From Flavobacterium sp. 1 (GTDB lineage Bacteria; Bacteroidota; Bacteroidia; Flavobacteriales; Flavobacteriaceae), in contig NZ_PGER01000001.1 of NCBI RefSeq assembly GCF_002797935.1, forward strand, positions 1,860,001 to 1,924,000: a stretch of DNA of 64,000 nt. The letters run 5' to 3'. Shown here piece after piece: positions 9,810 through 18,400 of the stretch. How positions within the stretch are numbered: the first letter of the stretch is position 1; each line of letters starts with the position of its first letter. A model generated the notes under the pieces. The model was not told where the DNA came from and ran no database searches. It saw only the letters and a list, made by a program, of their open reading frames with translations. Position numbers and translations under genes: made by a program.

Positions 9810-10937
9810 TTATGATAAAATTACAAGGTCAATGTTAGATAAAGATAAACTATTCAATAATCGATTAAAAATAGTGGTCGATAATATCACTTTAAACAAA
9901 CTAAAATGCGGTTTCCCAACACAAACTGTTGTGATTTGTTTTTGCTCCACTATTTTAAGTATGCCATCACTGATATTTTTACTCTCGATTTTAATCACTT
10001 CAGCACCTAATTGTGTTGCTAATTTAAAATTATTAATCAAGTGCCGTTGTTTGTCAAGTGCTATTTTATCGGGGCTCTCTTTCGGAGTTTCCACATAAAG
10101 AACATACCAGTCACTATTGTAATAGCTGGCCAATCGTGCTGTTTTTCGAATAATTATTTTGGCCGTTTTATCGTTACTGCTAATGCAGGCCAGCAACTTT
10201 TCGTGTCGTAAAGCATGATTTTTAGGAACTTCATTTTCTACTTTTCGAACAACCTGGCTTGCAACTTCCCGCAAAGCCAATTCCCGCAATTGCAAAATTT
10301 GATCAGACTTAAAAAAATTACTCAAAGCTGTCTGAATTTTGTCGGCTGTATAAATTTTACCTTCTTTCAAGCGATCAATCAAGTCCTCCGAAGTCAAATC
10401 AATATTAACTACCTCATCGGCCAACCGCAGCACGTTATCAGGAATTCGCTCTAGAACGTCAACATTGGTGATTCGTTTTACGTCTTCATTTAAACTCTCA
10501 ATATGCTGAATATTTACGGCAGAAATCACATTGATTCCTGCTTCCAGAATCTCTAAAACATCCTGCCAGCGCTTTTCATTTTTACTGCCTTCAATATTCG
10601 TGTGCGCCAATTCATCAACTATTACTACTTCAGGACGCAAATTGATAATCGCCTGCACATCCATTTCTTCGAGCTGTTTTCCTTTGTAAAAAATAGCCCG
10701 ACGCGGAATTACTGGTAATCCTTCCAACAAATCGTGCGTTTCTTTACGATTGTGTGTTTCGATATACCCAATTTTCACATCAATTCCGTTTTTCAACAGC
10801 GTATGTGCTTCCTGTAGCATCCTGAAAGTTTTGCCCACACCGGCACTCATCCCAATATAGACTTTAAACTTTCCTTTGCGTGATTTTTGAATTAAATCCA
10901 GAAAGTGCTTGACATTATTTTCTTTTTCGTTATCCAT
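9810..10937 (-). CDS. kdpD: stand-alone KdpD N-terminal sensor protein (KdpD + USP domains)
   Basis: 375 residues against about 890 in E. coli KdpD. It has the KdpD sensor domain, with a Walker A-like GMSAGVGKT near residue 30 and Walker B VVIVDELAH near 110, followed by a universal-stress-protein domain (about 245-375). The four-helix membrane segment and the kinase core of KdpD are absent; a separate kinase follows at 8065-9783. It is cytoplasmic. In KdpD this half monitors K+ status and binds nucleotides, so here it presumably acts on the adjacent kinase in trans. It is the seventh recognisable gene of the kdp operon, after the porin. Confidence 0.93.
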   Translation of the reverse strand: MDNEKENNVKHFLDLIQKSRKGKFKVYIGMSAGVGKTFRMLQEAHTLLKNGIDVKIGYIETHNRKETHDLLEGLPVIPRRAIFYKGKQLEEMDVQAIINLRPEVVIVDELAHTNIEGSKNEKRWQDVLEILEAGINVISAVNIQHIESLNEDVKRITNVDVLERIPDNVLRLADEVVNIDLTSEDLIDRLKEGKIYTADKIQTALSNFFKSDQILQLRELALREVASQVVRKVENEVPKNHALRHEKLLACISSNDKTAKIIIRKTARLASYYNSDWYVLYVETPKESPDKIALDKQRHLINNFKLATQLGAEVIKIESKNISDGILKIVEQKQITTVCVGKPHFSLFKVILSTTIFNRLLNSLSLSNIDLVILS

Positions 10938-10984
10938 AAATTAAACTAACGGTTGAATCATTTCATTTCAAATAAAACTTTTTT

Positions 10985-11030
10985 AACCATTAAGAAATTA
11001 AGCCTTATTAAACTTAATTCCTTAATGGTT
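10985..11030. terminator. long intergenic stem-loop between porin and kdpD half
   Basis: Arms AACCATTAAGaAATTAAG (10985-11002) and CTTAATTcCTTAATGGTT (11013-11030) pair over 17 of 18 positions with a 10-base loop. On the minus strand it follows the porin gene. With only a short A/T tail after it, it may be a partial terminator or an mRNA-stabilising end that lowers expression of the two downstream sensor genes. Confidence 0.55.
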
Positions 11031-11065
11031 TCCAATAAAGATTTTCTTTTTATTGTCTTTTTATC

Positions 11066-12142
11066 TTAGATTGATATCGCTAAAGATGTAGTTATGCACA
11101 CATTACTATTTGTCGGATTATTATCCTTCAAAAAGATTTCATCTTTGCTATTCAAAGTTCGGGCTTCTATTCTAAACATTACATTTTCTACTGGCAAATA
11201 ATCAAAGTTTGCCGAGAAACCATAAGTTTTAAAACCATTTGGCGTTCCTGTTGGAATAATTACCCCTTTTTCATCTTGGTAATATTCCCCTCTCGCAGCC
11301 AATTGAATTTTGTTTGTTGGCTTGTATTGAACGATTGCCGATGGAGTGTACCAAACATCATAATCACTGCTTCTTTTAGCGGATTGCTGCGCTCCAATAT
11401 CAAAACCTGCGATTACACTTGTTTTATCCGTCAATTTGAATGTTCCATAAAAATCATTAAAATAACGCCATTTCTTATCAATATCCGGTTGTTCATTCCC
11501 TACATAAGTGCTCCAGTTTAATGCAACTTTTACCGTTGGTTTAAAAGTCACTTGAGTTCCAAAAGCTGGTGTATGATTACCATCAACTTTCTGAATTCGT
11601 TGCCAGCCATTTAAATACATTGCCGCCAAATACCATTTCTCAGATTTTGAAGTGTACCCTATTTTTACTCCAGATTCATAAAAAGGAGTATTATCGGCAC
11701 CAATACTTCGGGTCAAAGTCATACAGTCTTTCCCAATTGCACTTTCAGAACCAATATGAGACGGCATAACTCCCGCATCAATCCATAGATTGTAATCTTT
11801 GGAAATTTTAACGCCTGCATTAGCTTCATAAATATTTTTCAACAAATCTTGTTCTGCTGCCATGTTGTATTGTGCATACGTTCCAGCCATAAGCGCAAAA
11901 TTGGCTCGAACATTCTCTTTCGCATAATTCACTTTAGCCATGCCTAAATTCAAATTCACTTCATTGGATCGATTATAACTGTAAATAAATCCCGGTTTGG
12001 TATGATCATTCGGTTTCCCAAAATCATAACTGTAGTAGATATCTACATAACCAGAGAACGTAATTGGACTTTTAGACTCTACTTGAGCATAAATTGTTGT
12101 AAAACCAAAAGCTATTAAAGCAGTAACTAGTATTCTTTTCAT
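11066..12142 (-). CDS. outer membrane beta-barrel porin of the kdp operon
   Basis: 358 residues from the ATG at 12142, chosen because it gives a clean signal peptide (MKRILVTALIAFGFTTIYAQ); an upstream ATG at 12175 only adds 11 polar residues. The mature protein alternates beta-strands with aromatic girdles (YVDIYYSYDFG, WYLAAMYLNGWQR, YGFSANFDYLPVENVMFRIEAR) like the BBP2/porin families of Bacteroidota. It lies between kdpC and the kdpD half on the same strand. The likely role is K+ or cation entry across the outer membrane when Kdp is induced; that role is inferred from context. Confidence 0.85.
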   Translation of the reverse strand: MKRILVTALIAFGFTTIYAQVESKSPITFSGYVDIYYSYDFGKPNDHTKPGFIYSYNRSNEVNLNLGMAKVNYAKENVRANFALMAGTYAQYNMAAEQDLLKNIYEANAGVKISKDYNLWIDAGVMPSHIGSESAIGKDCMTLTRSIGADNTPFYESGVKIGYTSKSEKWYLAAMYLNGWQRIQKVDGNHTPAFGTQVTFKPTVKVALNWSTYVGNEQPDIDKKWRYFNDFYGTFKLTDKTSVIAGFDIGAQQSAKRSSDYDVWYTPSAIVQYKPTNKIQLAARGEYYQDEKGVIIPTGTPNGFKTYGFSANFDYLPVENVMFRIEARTLNSKDEIFLKDNNPTNSNVCITTSLAISI

Positions 12143-12327
12143 TTTATTATTTTTAGGAGCTAATCCCGCTATCATTCCAAATCTTTTGTTTTTTTAAAAG
12201 AAAAAACAAAAGGATTTTCCCTTCTATCGGGGCTAGGGCATCACATTTTTTTTGATTTTTTTTTAATTCTTAGCCCTCATTATTTAAAATTGTCATTGAT
12301 ATTGAAATTTGACATTGCTATTTATCT

Positions 12328-12882
12328 TTATTTCAACTCATCCAGAGCTACATTCAACTCTAAAACATTTACGGTTGAAGTTCCCATTACCGATGGTTTA
12401 TTGATTTTGGTTTCTACTAATGCTTTTACTTTATCTTCAGAAAGGTTTCTAACTTTTGCCACTCTTTTTACCTGAATCAAAGCGCCTTCCGGTGAAATAT
12501 TTGGATCCAAGCCACTACCTGAAGCCGTTACCATATCCGATGGAATCTCTGATTTTTTCAAATATGGATGTACAATCAAAAACGTGTCGATTCTTTTTTG
12601 TACCAAAGCCAAATAATCTGGATTGCTAGGACCCTTATTGCTTCCAGCACTTCCGGCAGCATTGTAATCCACTGCTGATGGTCGTCCCCAGAAATAATTA
12701 GGCTTGTCAAATTTTTGACCAATTTTTTGGTAGCCTACCACTTTTCCATTTACAGAAATGGTTTCTCCTTTCCCTTTATTTGGGGCAAACTGTGCAATTC
12801 CTAAAATTGCCATAGTATAAATAACCGAGAATAAAATAACCAATAATGCGGTCAATTTTAATATTGAAAATATGTTTTTCAT
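12328..12882 (-). CDS. kdpC: potassium-transporting ATPase subunit C
   Basis: 184 residues, a typical KdpC length. One N-terminal membrane helix (about 8-30) is followed by the periplasmic domain with family motifs FWGRPSAVDYNAAGSAGSN, GPSNPDYL, DMVTASGSGLDPNISPEGA and VNVLELNVAL. KdpC stabilises the KdpA-KdpB pump. It is 51 bases downstream of kdpB. That gap is largely filled by a perfect 15-base palindrome (12897-12929), unusual inside an operon and possibly tuning KdpC level. Confidence 0.97.
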   Translation of the reverse strand: MKNIFSILKLTALLVILFSVIYTMAILGIAQFAPNKGKGETISVNGKVVGYQKIGQKFDKPNYFWGRPSAVDYNAAGSAGSNKGPSNPDYLALVQKRIDTFLIVHPYLKKSEIPSDMVTASGSGLDPNISPEGALIQVKRVAKVRNLSEDKVKALVETKINKPSVMGTSTVNVLELNVALDELK

Positions 12883-12896
12883 TTTGTTTGTTTTGT

Positions 12897-12929
12897 AAAC
12901 CTAACAGGTTTTTGAAACCTGTTAGGTTT
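12897..12929. repeat. perfect 15-base inverted repeat between kdpB and kdpC
   Basis: AAACCTAACAGGTTT (12897-12911) and AAACCTGTTAGGTTT (12915-12929) are exact reverse complements separated by TTG. This resembles dispersed intergenic palindromes in flavobacteria, and the two CCTGCAAGG palindromes at 37878-37956 look like relatives. Inside the operon it could act as an attenuator or RNA-processing hairpin. Confidence 0.8.
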
Positions 12930-12933
12930 GATT

Positions 12934-14982
12934 TTACATAAATAAAGCCACTGCCAAATCAATTAATTTAATCCCTATAAAAGGAACAATTATTCCTCCC
13001 AAACCGTAAATCAACAGGTTTCTTTTCAAGATCGCACTCGCACCGATTGGTTTATAATCAACTCCTCTCAATGCCAGCGGAATCAATATCGGAATGATAA
13101 TCGCGTTGAAAATTACCGCTGATAGAATCGCACTTTCCGGGCTGTGCAAGTGCATAATATTCAATCCTTCAAGTGCAGGAATCGCAGTGATGAAAAGTGC
13201 AGGAACAATGGCAAAATATTTGGCAACATCATTCGCAATCGAGAACGTGGTAAGCGTTCCTCTGGTCATTAACAATTGTTTTCCAATTTCAATAATTTCA
13301 ATTAACTTGGTTGGGTCATTGTCAAGATCGACCATATTACCGGCTTCTTTTGCAGCTTGAGTTCCACTGTTCATTGCAACACCAACATCGGCTTGTGCAA
13401 GAGCGGGTGCATCATTTGTACCGTCACCCATCATCGCGACAAGTTTACCCATTTGTTGCTCATTCTTGATGTAATTCATTTTATCCTCAGGTTTGGCTTC
13501 GGCAATAAAATCATCGACACCGGCTTTTTCGGCAATGAATTTGGCAGTCAAAGGATTGTCACCAGTAACCATCACTGTTTTCACTCCCATTTTTCTTAAA
13601 CGTTCAAAACGTTCTTTCATTCCGGTTTTGATGATATCCTGCAATTCGATAACACCTTGCACTTGGTTGTTTCTGATAACGACTAAAGGTGTTCCTCCAT
13701 TCGAAGAAATATCAATTACTTTCTGCGCTATATCTTCCGGGAATGTGTTTCCAGCTTGTTTTACAATATTTTTGGCGGCATCCTGCGCTCCTTTTCGAAT
13801 ATTGGTACCGTCTTTTAAAACAACACCGCTCGTTCTGGTTTCGGCAGTAAATTTGATTAAAGCTGCACCTTCAATAGATAATTTTTTAGCAACAGCTGCA
13901 CCAGCTAATTCCACAATACTTTTTCCTTCAGGGGTATTATCAGCTAATGAACTTAATACCGCAGATTGAATAAAGTCTTCTTGAGATATTCCATTTGCTG
14001 GATAGAAGTTGGTTGCTTTTCTGTTTCCGATAGTGATTGTTCCTGTTTTATCTAATAGTAATACATCAATATCACCAGCGGTTTCCACAGCTTTTCCTGA
14101 TTTAGTTATGACATTGGCACGTAATGCTCTGTCCATCCCCGCAATGCCTATAGCTGATAATAATCCTCCTATTGTCGTTGGAATCAAACACACAAAAAGT
14201 GAAATGAAAGCGGCAATCGTGATTGGTGTATTCGCATAATCCGCAAATGGTTTTAGTGTCACACATACAATCACAAAGATTAAGGTAAACGCAGCCAATA
14301 AAATTGTCAATGCAATTTCGTTTGGCGTTTTTTGACGAGAAGCACCTTCAACCAAAGCTATCATTTTATCCAAAAAAGATTCACCGGGTTCTGTAGTAAC
14401 TCTAACCGTTATTCTGTCGGTTAAAACTTTAGTTCCGCCAGTAACGGAACTTTTATCACCTCCCGCTTCACGAATAACTGGAGCACTTTCACCCGTAATG
14501 GCGCTTTCGTCAATAGTTGCTATACCTTCAATAATTTCTCCGTCTGTTGGGATAACATCTCCTGCTTCGCAGAAAAACATATCGTCCTTCTTTAATTGAG
14601 AAGAGGAAACCATGACAATTTCATGCGAATAGATTTTGCCTAATTCTATAACTTTCTTTGCAGGTGTTTCTTCACGGGTTTTTCTCAAACTGTCCGCCTG
14701 TGCTTTTCCTCTGGCTTCGGCAATTGCTTCGGCAAAATTGGCAAACAAAAGTGTTGCTAACAAAATTAAGAATACAATGAAATTGTAAATAAAACTACCT
14801 TGATCCTGTGCGCCAAACAAAATGGCAACACATACAGCAAACATAATAGCAGTACCTATTTCTACGGTAAACATTACCGGATTTTTGAACATTGTTTTTG
14901 GATTCAGCTTTACAAAAGACTGCACTAAGGCTTCTTTTACCTGCTTACGTTCAAACAATGAATTGGATTTATTTTTAGTCAT
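12934..14982 (-). CDS. kdpB: potassium-transporting P-type ATPase subunit B
   Basis: 682 residues, typical for KdpB. P-type ATPase signatures are TGES (ITGESAPV), the phosphorylation motif DKTGTITIG, the nucleotide-domain [11 protein letters not shown] region, [11 protein letters not shown] and the hinge [11 protein letters not shown]. Membrane helices flank the cytoplasmic domains. It hydrolyses ATP to drive K+ delivered through KdpA. The start lies 7 bases after the kdpA stop. Confidence 0.98.
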   Translation of the reverse strand: MTKNKSNSLFERKQVKEALVQSFVKLNPKTMFKNPVMFTVEIGTAIMFAVCVAILFGAQDQGSFIYNFIVFLILLATLLFANFAEAIAEARGKAQADSLRKTREETPAKKVIELGKIYSHEIVMVSSSQLKKDDMFFCEAGDVIPTDGEIIEGIATIDESAITGESAPVIREAGGDKSSVTGGTKVLTDRITVRVTTEPGESFLDKMIALVEGASRQKTPNEIALTILLAAFTLIFVIVCVTLKPFADYANTPITIAAFISLFVCLIPTTIGGLLSAIGIAGMDRALRANVITKSGKAVETAGDIDVLLLDKTGTITIGNRKATNFYPANGISQEDFIQSAVLSSLADNTPEGKSIVELAGAAVAKKLSIEGAALIKFTAETRTSGVVLKDGTNIRKGAQDAAKNIVKQAGNTFPEDIAQKVIDISSNGGTPLVVIRNNQVQGVIELQDIIKTGMKERFERLRKMGVKTVMVTGDNPLTAKFIAEKAGVDDFIAEAKPEDKMNYIKNEQQMGKLVAMMGDGTNDAPALAQADVGVAMNSGTQAAKEAGNMVDLDNDPTKLIEIIEIGKQLLMTRGTLTTFSIANDVAKYFAIVPALFITAIPALEGLNIMHLHSPESAILSAVIFNAIIIPILIPLALRGVDYKPIGASAILKRNLLIYGLGGIIVPFIGIKLIDLAVALFM

Positions 14983-14989
14983 TTTTATA

Positions 14990-16711
14990 TTATTTTAATG
15001 TAAAATACTCCGCTAAAGGTCCAAGTGCCAATGCTGGAAAGAAAGACAAAGCGGCAATAATCGCGATTACAGCAAAAACCATTACACCAAAAATGGAAGT
15101 ATCTGTTTTTAAAGTTCCTGCACTTTCTGGAATGTATTTTTTATTGGCTAACAATCCTGCAATCGCTAATGGACCAATTATAGGAATGAAACGGCCCAAT
15201 AATAGTACAATCCCTGTTGTAATGTTCCAAAATGGATTGTTGTCTCCCAAACCTTCAAAACCAGAACCATTATTGGCTGCACTCGAAGTGTATTCATATA
15301 ACATTTCAGAAAATCCGTGATGACCAGGATTATTCAGCCAGCCTGTTGCGTTACCGCTAAACCAATACCCCATTGCGGTATCATTTGCGGCAAAATAAGA
15401 AGCCAAAGCTGTCCCTGCCAATATCAATAAAGGATGAAGAATGGCAATGATCGCAGCGATTTTTACTTCTCTAGCTTCAATTTTCTTTCCTAAAAACTCC
15501 GGTGTTCGTCCCACCATTAAACCTGAAATAAATACTGCCAGAATTATAAAAATATAGAAATTCAGCCATCCTACGCCACAACCTCCATAAAAGGCATTGA
15601 CCATCATAGCCAATAGCTGCATCGCTCCAGAAACTGGCATTGTACTATCATGCATGCCATTTACCGATCCTGTAGAAATTACCGTTGTGGCGATTTCCCA
15701 AAAACTGGTAACTGCAGTCCCAAAACGGATTTCCTTGCCTTCCATGGCACCGGTTGCTTGGGCAATACCCATTCTTTCAATTGCTGGATTTCCGTTAATT
15801 TCGCTTATCATTGTTGGTATGACTAGCATTAAGAAACCAACAGTCATAACACCAAAAACGACATAAGAAAATTTCCTTTTGTTAAGGAAAAATCCTAATG
15901 CAAAGATCATTGCAAATGGGATGATTAATTGTGCCCACAATTCAACTGCATTGGTAAAATAAGTTGGATTCTCCAAAGGATGTGCCGAATTGGCTCCAAA
16001 AAAACCACCGCCATTTGTACCTATATGTTTGATTCCAATAAATGCAGCCGCTGGACCACGGGAAACTTCAACTGTATCACCTTGCAAAGTCACGATTTTA
16101 TCTTTTCCTTCAAACGTCATTGGAGTGCCGCTAAAGACTAAAACGATAGCAACAAGAGCAGAAAGAGGCAATAAAATACGAGTGCAGCTTTTGATGAAAA
16201 AATTATAAAAATTCCCTAATTTATCAGTAGTTTTTTCTCTCATAGCCACAAAAACCATAGCGGCGGCAGCCATACCTGTACCTGCAGAAACAAATTGCAG
16301 GAACATTAAAAACAGCTGTCCTAAATAAGAAAGACCTGATTCACCTGAATAATGCTGTAAATTACAGTTCACAACAAATGAAATGGCGGTATTGAATGCC
16401 AAATCGGGTGTCATGGATGGGTTTCCATCCGGATTTAGCGGTAAACTTCCTTGAAAAATTAAAACTAAAAAGCATAGAAAAAACCAAACCATGTTTACGC
16501 TTAAAAGTGCTTTCAGATGTTGTTTCCAGTTCATTTCTTCAGTGGAATTGATACCGCTGACTTTAAAAATAAATTTTTCAATTGGATTAAAAATTGCGTC
16601 AAGCATTGTTTTATCGCCTAAATACACTTTGGCTATATACCTTCCAACAGGAATAGCCAAAACTATCGAGGCGATAAAAATACTGATGACTCCAAAAAAT
16701 TCTGTGTTCAT
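14990..16711 (-). CDS. kdpA: potassium-transporting ATPase subunit A
   Basis: 573 residues with about ten membrane helices. It has KdpA family signatures such as [52 protein letters not shown], the [14 protein letters not shown] loop and [17 protein letters not shown]. It is the K+-selective channel-like subunit of the Kdp pump. It follows three micro-ORFs (including kdpF) with a 32-base gap and is tightly linked to kdpB. Confidence 0.98.
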   Translation of the reverse strand: MNTEFFGVISIFIASIVLAIPVGRYIAKVYLGDKTMLDAIFNPIEKFIFKVSGINSTEEMNWKQHLKALLSVNMVWFFLCFLVLIFQGSLPLNPDGNPSMTPDLAFNTAISFVVNCNLQHYSGESGLSYLGQLFLMFLQFVSAGTGMAAAAMVFVAMREKTTDKLGNFYNFFIKSCTRILLPLSALVAIVLVFSGTPMTFEGKDKIVTLQGDTVEVSRGPAAAFIGIKHIGTNGGGFFGANSAHPLENPTYFTNAVELWAQLIIPFAMIFALGFFLNKRKFSYVVFGVMTVGFLMLVIPTMISEINGNPAIERMGIAQATGAMEGKEIRFGTAVTSFWEIATTVISTGSVNGMHDSTMPVSGAMQLLAMMVNAFYGGCGVGWLNFYIFIILAVFISGLMVGRTPEFLGKKIEAREVKIAAIIAILHPLLILAGTALASYFAANDTAMGYWFSGNATGWLNNPGHHGFSEMLYEYTSSAANNGSGFEGLGDNNPFWNITTGIVLLLGRFIPIIGPLAIAGLLANKKYIPESAGTLKTDTSIFGVMVFAVIAIIAALSFFPALALGPLAEYFTLK

Positions 16712-16743
16712 ATTTTTTTGTTAGAAATTAATTTTTTCGACTT

Positions 16744-16827
16744 TTATAAAAACATAATAAGCATCACAAAGGCTAATGCCCAAGCCGTAATTGCTATTGC
16801 TAGTTTTTTAAATTCTGCCTTTTTCAT
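16744..16827 (-). CDS. 27-residue hydrophobic micro-ORF between kdpF and kdpA
   Basis: ATG at 16825-16827, stop at 16744-16746. The product begins with a basic and polar start (KKAEFKK) and then forms one continuous hydrophobic helix (LAIAITAWALAFVMLIMFL). Its start lies 2 bases after the kdpF stop, so translation is probably coupled. It could be a second KdpF-like stabilising peptide. I do not recognise a named family. The single-helix prediction and the tight packing support a real gene. Confidence 0.6.
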   Translation of the reverse strand: MKKAEFKKLAIAITAWALAFVMLIMFL

Positions 16828-16829
16828 TT

Positions 16830-16907
16830 TTAAAATTTTTCAGGTTTGATTAATACATAAACCAAATAACCGAATACGGCAAGTGCGATAATAAATAGTG
16901 CTGTCAT
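16830..16907 (-). CDS. kdpF: KdpF-like subunit of the potassium-transporting ATPase
   Basis: A 25-residue single-helix peptide (MTALFIIALAVFGYLVYVLI then KPEKF). It matches the KdpF pattern of a short hydrophobic helix with GYLVY and a charged C-terminal tail; E. coli KdpF has GYLVYALI in the same place. KdpF binds lipid-side surfaces of KdpA and stabilises the complex. It lies 3 bases after another micro-ORF and 2 bases before the next, upstream of kdpA. Confidence 0.85.
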   Translation of the reverse strand: MTALFIIALAVFGYLVYVLIKPEKF

Positions 16908-16910
16908 GAT

Positions 16911-16997
16911 TTAGATTTTTTCAAAAAATTCGACGGATTTGAAACAAATCGCAAAAAGCAAAACCCCTAATGCGAGTAAAAGAATAGTGATTATCAT
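16911..16997 (-). CDS. 28-residue hydrophobic micro-ORF upstream of kdpF
   Basis: ATG at 16995-16997, stop at 16911-16913. The product is one hydrophobic helix (MIITILLLALGVLLFAICF) followed by the charged tail KSVEFFEKI. Layout and length resemble KdpF, and the ORF ends 3 bases before the kdpF ATG. It may be a duplicated, diverged KdpF or a regulatory micropeptide. No family name can be assigned from sequence alone. Confidence 0.6.
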   Translation of the reverse strand: MIITILLLALGVLLFAICFKSVEFFEKI

Positions 16998-17107
16998 ATA
17001 TAATTGTTTAAGTGTTAAAAATGAAAAGTAAAATGTAATAAGTTAGATATGAAATGATTAGTAAGTTACTTTTTTACTTTTCACATTTCACATAAAACAT
17101 TTCACAA

Positions 17108-17389
17108 TTATACTCCTGAAGTATTGATTTGCTTGATATACTCAGCCTTCAACGATTTTGGAAACAGATTCGAAATACTGCAATGGCGCAGTTCCATAAA
17201 TGAGGAAACTGAAAAAATATATACATTCGTAATGGCATTTTTTGTTTCGCTGCTTCCAGATTCGAATAATTGTTCGGCTAGTCCCAAACATTTTTTTGCC
17301 CGATTTATATTTCCGGTAATGATTGCCGTTTTTGTTATTTCGGCAAAGCGTTCTGCTTTTTCGTAAATCGTTGCTATCTTGTTTTTCAT
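17108..17389 (-). CDS. small conserved-looking protein leading the kdp operon
   Basis: 93 residues from the ATG at 17387-17389; a longer frame from 17524 would cross a terminator-like hairpin and looks non-coding. The product is mostly helical and soluble (KNKIATIYEKAERFAEITK, RAKKCLGLAEQLFESGS, ELRHCSISNLFPKSLKAEYIKQI). It resembles small TPR-like helical hairpins and has two cysteines. No signal or membrane segment is visible. As the first gene before the micro-ORFs and kdpA it may be a kdp-specific regulator or assembly factor, but the function is unknown. Confidence 0.65.
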   Translation of the reverse strand: MKNKIATIYEKAERFAEITKTAIITGNINRAKKCLGLAEQLFESGSSETKNAITNVYIFSVSSFMELRHCSISNLFPKSLKAEYIKQINTSGV

Positions 17390-17778
17390 TATTAGTAATG
17401 GTTTAATTTGTTCTTCCCCCCTTATGCCAAAAAGTATTCCAAAAAAAGAAAAAAAGCATAAAGCATTGTTTCCTATAACTTTAATACGACCGTGCCAAAA
17501 AATAGCATAAAAAAAGCCTATCATTTTGATAGGCTTTTATCAAAACGATACATTTACCTCTCGGTTTATTCCTAATCAAATATTGAGTTTAATACCAAAA
17601 CCATTGAACTACAATATAAAAATCAGTCGTATAAATTACCCGATCGATGGCGATTTAAAAGTTAATAGTCATAAATTTGGATTAGAAAGTTAAGAGTTGT
17701 AAATTAGAAACTATAAAATTTATCTAAAAATTATCTTTTCCTTATAGAATCAATAATAATCACCTAATAGTTTTACAA
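17390..17778. promoter_or_regulatory. kdp leader and divergent intergenic region
   Basis: On the minus strand TGGCACG occurs at 17491-17497, an exact match to the -24 half of a sigma-54 promoter. The following bases (GTCGTATTA) match the -12 half (TTGCW) poorly, so this is suggestive only. The nearby regulator at 18401 is a sigma-54 activator, which is why the site is worth noting. Tracts of A and T and a second TGGCA (minus strand, near 17425-17429) lie closer to the gene. The hairpin at 17512-17538 insulates the region from upstream. Confidence 0.35.
17512..17538. terminator. 12-base stem terminator-like hairpin upstream of kdp
   Basis: AAAAGCCTATCA (17512-17523) and TGATAGGCTTTT (17527-17538) are exact reverse complements with a TTT loop, with A-rich and T-rich flanks on both strands, so it can terminate in either direction. 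It lies between divergent units and probably insulates the kdp promoter from read-through. Confidence 0.7.
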
Positions 17779-18325
17779 ATGAAAATAAAATTAAACTCAA
17801 GAATTGGATTGCTTTTTCTAATGATCATTTCCCTTTCATTAGTGAGTTCGTACTATAATTTTTCGATTAAAAATGATACTGAAAGCATTTTGAAAGCCAA
17901 TTATAATACACTCGAGTACGCTAGAAACATGCTCCTTTCATTAGACGAAAATAATTCGAATAAAGAAAAAGCAATAGCACAATTTGAAGCCAATCTAACC
18001 AAACAAATGGGGAATATTACGGAAGTTGGCGAAGATAAAGCAACTTATACTCTGCAAAATAATTTCGCCTCTTTGAAAAAAAACTGGAATGATGAAACTT
18101 TGAAAAGTCAAATTCGTCATGACATATTCGAGATTTTAAAATTAAATACGGTCGCCATCAAAAAGAAGAGTGATATTGTCAAACATACAGCGGAAACCGC
18201 TAATTTCTGGATTGCTATTTTAGGAGCATTTTCTTTTTTGATAGCTTTTAATCTTCTGCTCACTTTGCCTAATAGTAGTTCCAATTCAAAAAAAGCTTAC
18301 CGCAAGGATTAAAGAAATTATATAG
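17779..18325 (+). pseudogene. frameshifted copy of the kdp kinase sensor half
   Basis: The intact frame gives 177 residues ending LPNSSSNSKKAYRKD. Its first 165 or so residues align along their length with the N-terminus of the kinase at 8065-9783, sharing blocks such as ILKANYNTLEY, RNMLLSLDE and KHTAETAN. After LPN the homologous HAMP sequence continues in another frame (PIQKKLTARIKEII against NPIKELTASIKEIA in the kinase), then stops at 18323-18325. It is therefore a duplicated sensor gene that lost its HAMP, PAS and kinase parts and picked up a frameshift. A truncated two-helix membrane protein could still be made. Confidence 0.8.
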
Positions 18326-18400
18326 CCTAGCAATTTTTACATCAAAAAAGATCATAAAAAGAACCCGCAATGCGACGCTATTCTCTAAACGGTAATTTTC

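Noticed and set aside
13493..13969. 158-codon plus-strand frame inside kdpB
   Set aside because: Antisense to conserved kdpB sequence; the long frame is a by-product of kdpB codon use.
17390..17524. N-terminal extension of the 93-residue kdp leader protein
   Set aside because: The extension would cross the kdp promoter region and part of a terminator hairpin, and its residues look like translated A/T-rich non-coding DNA.
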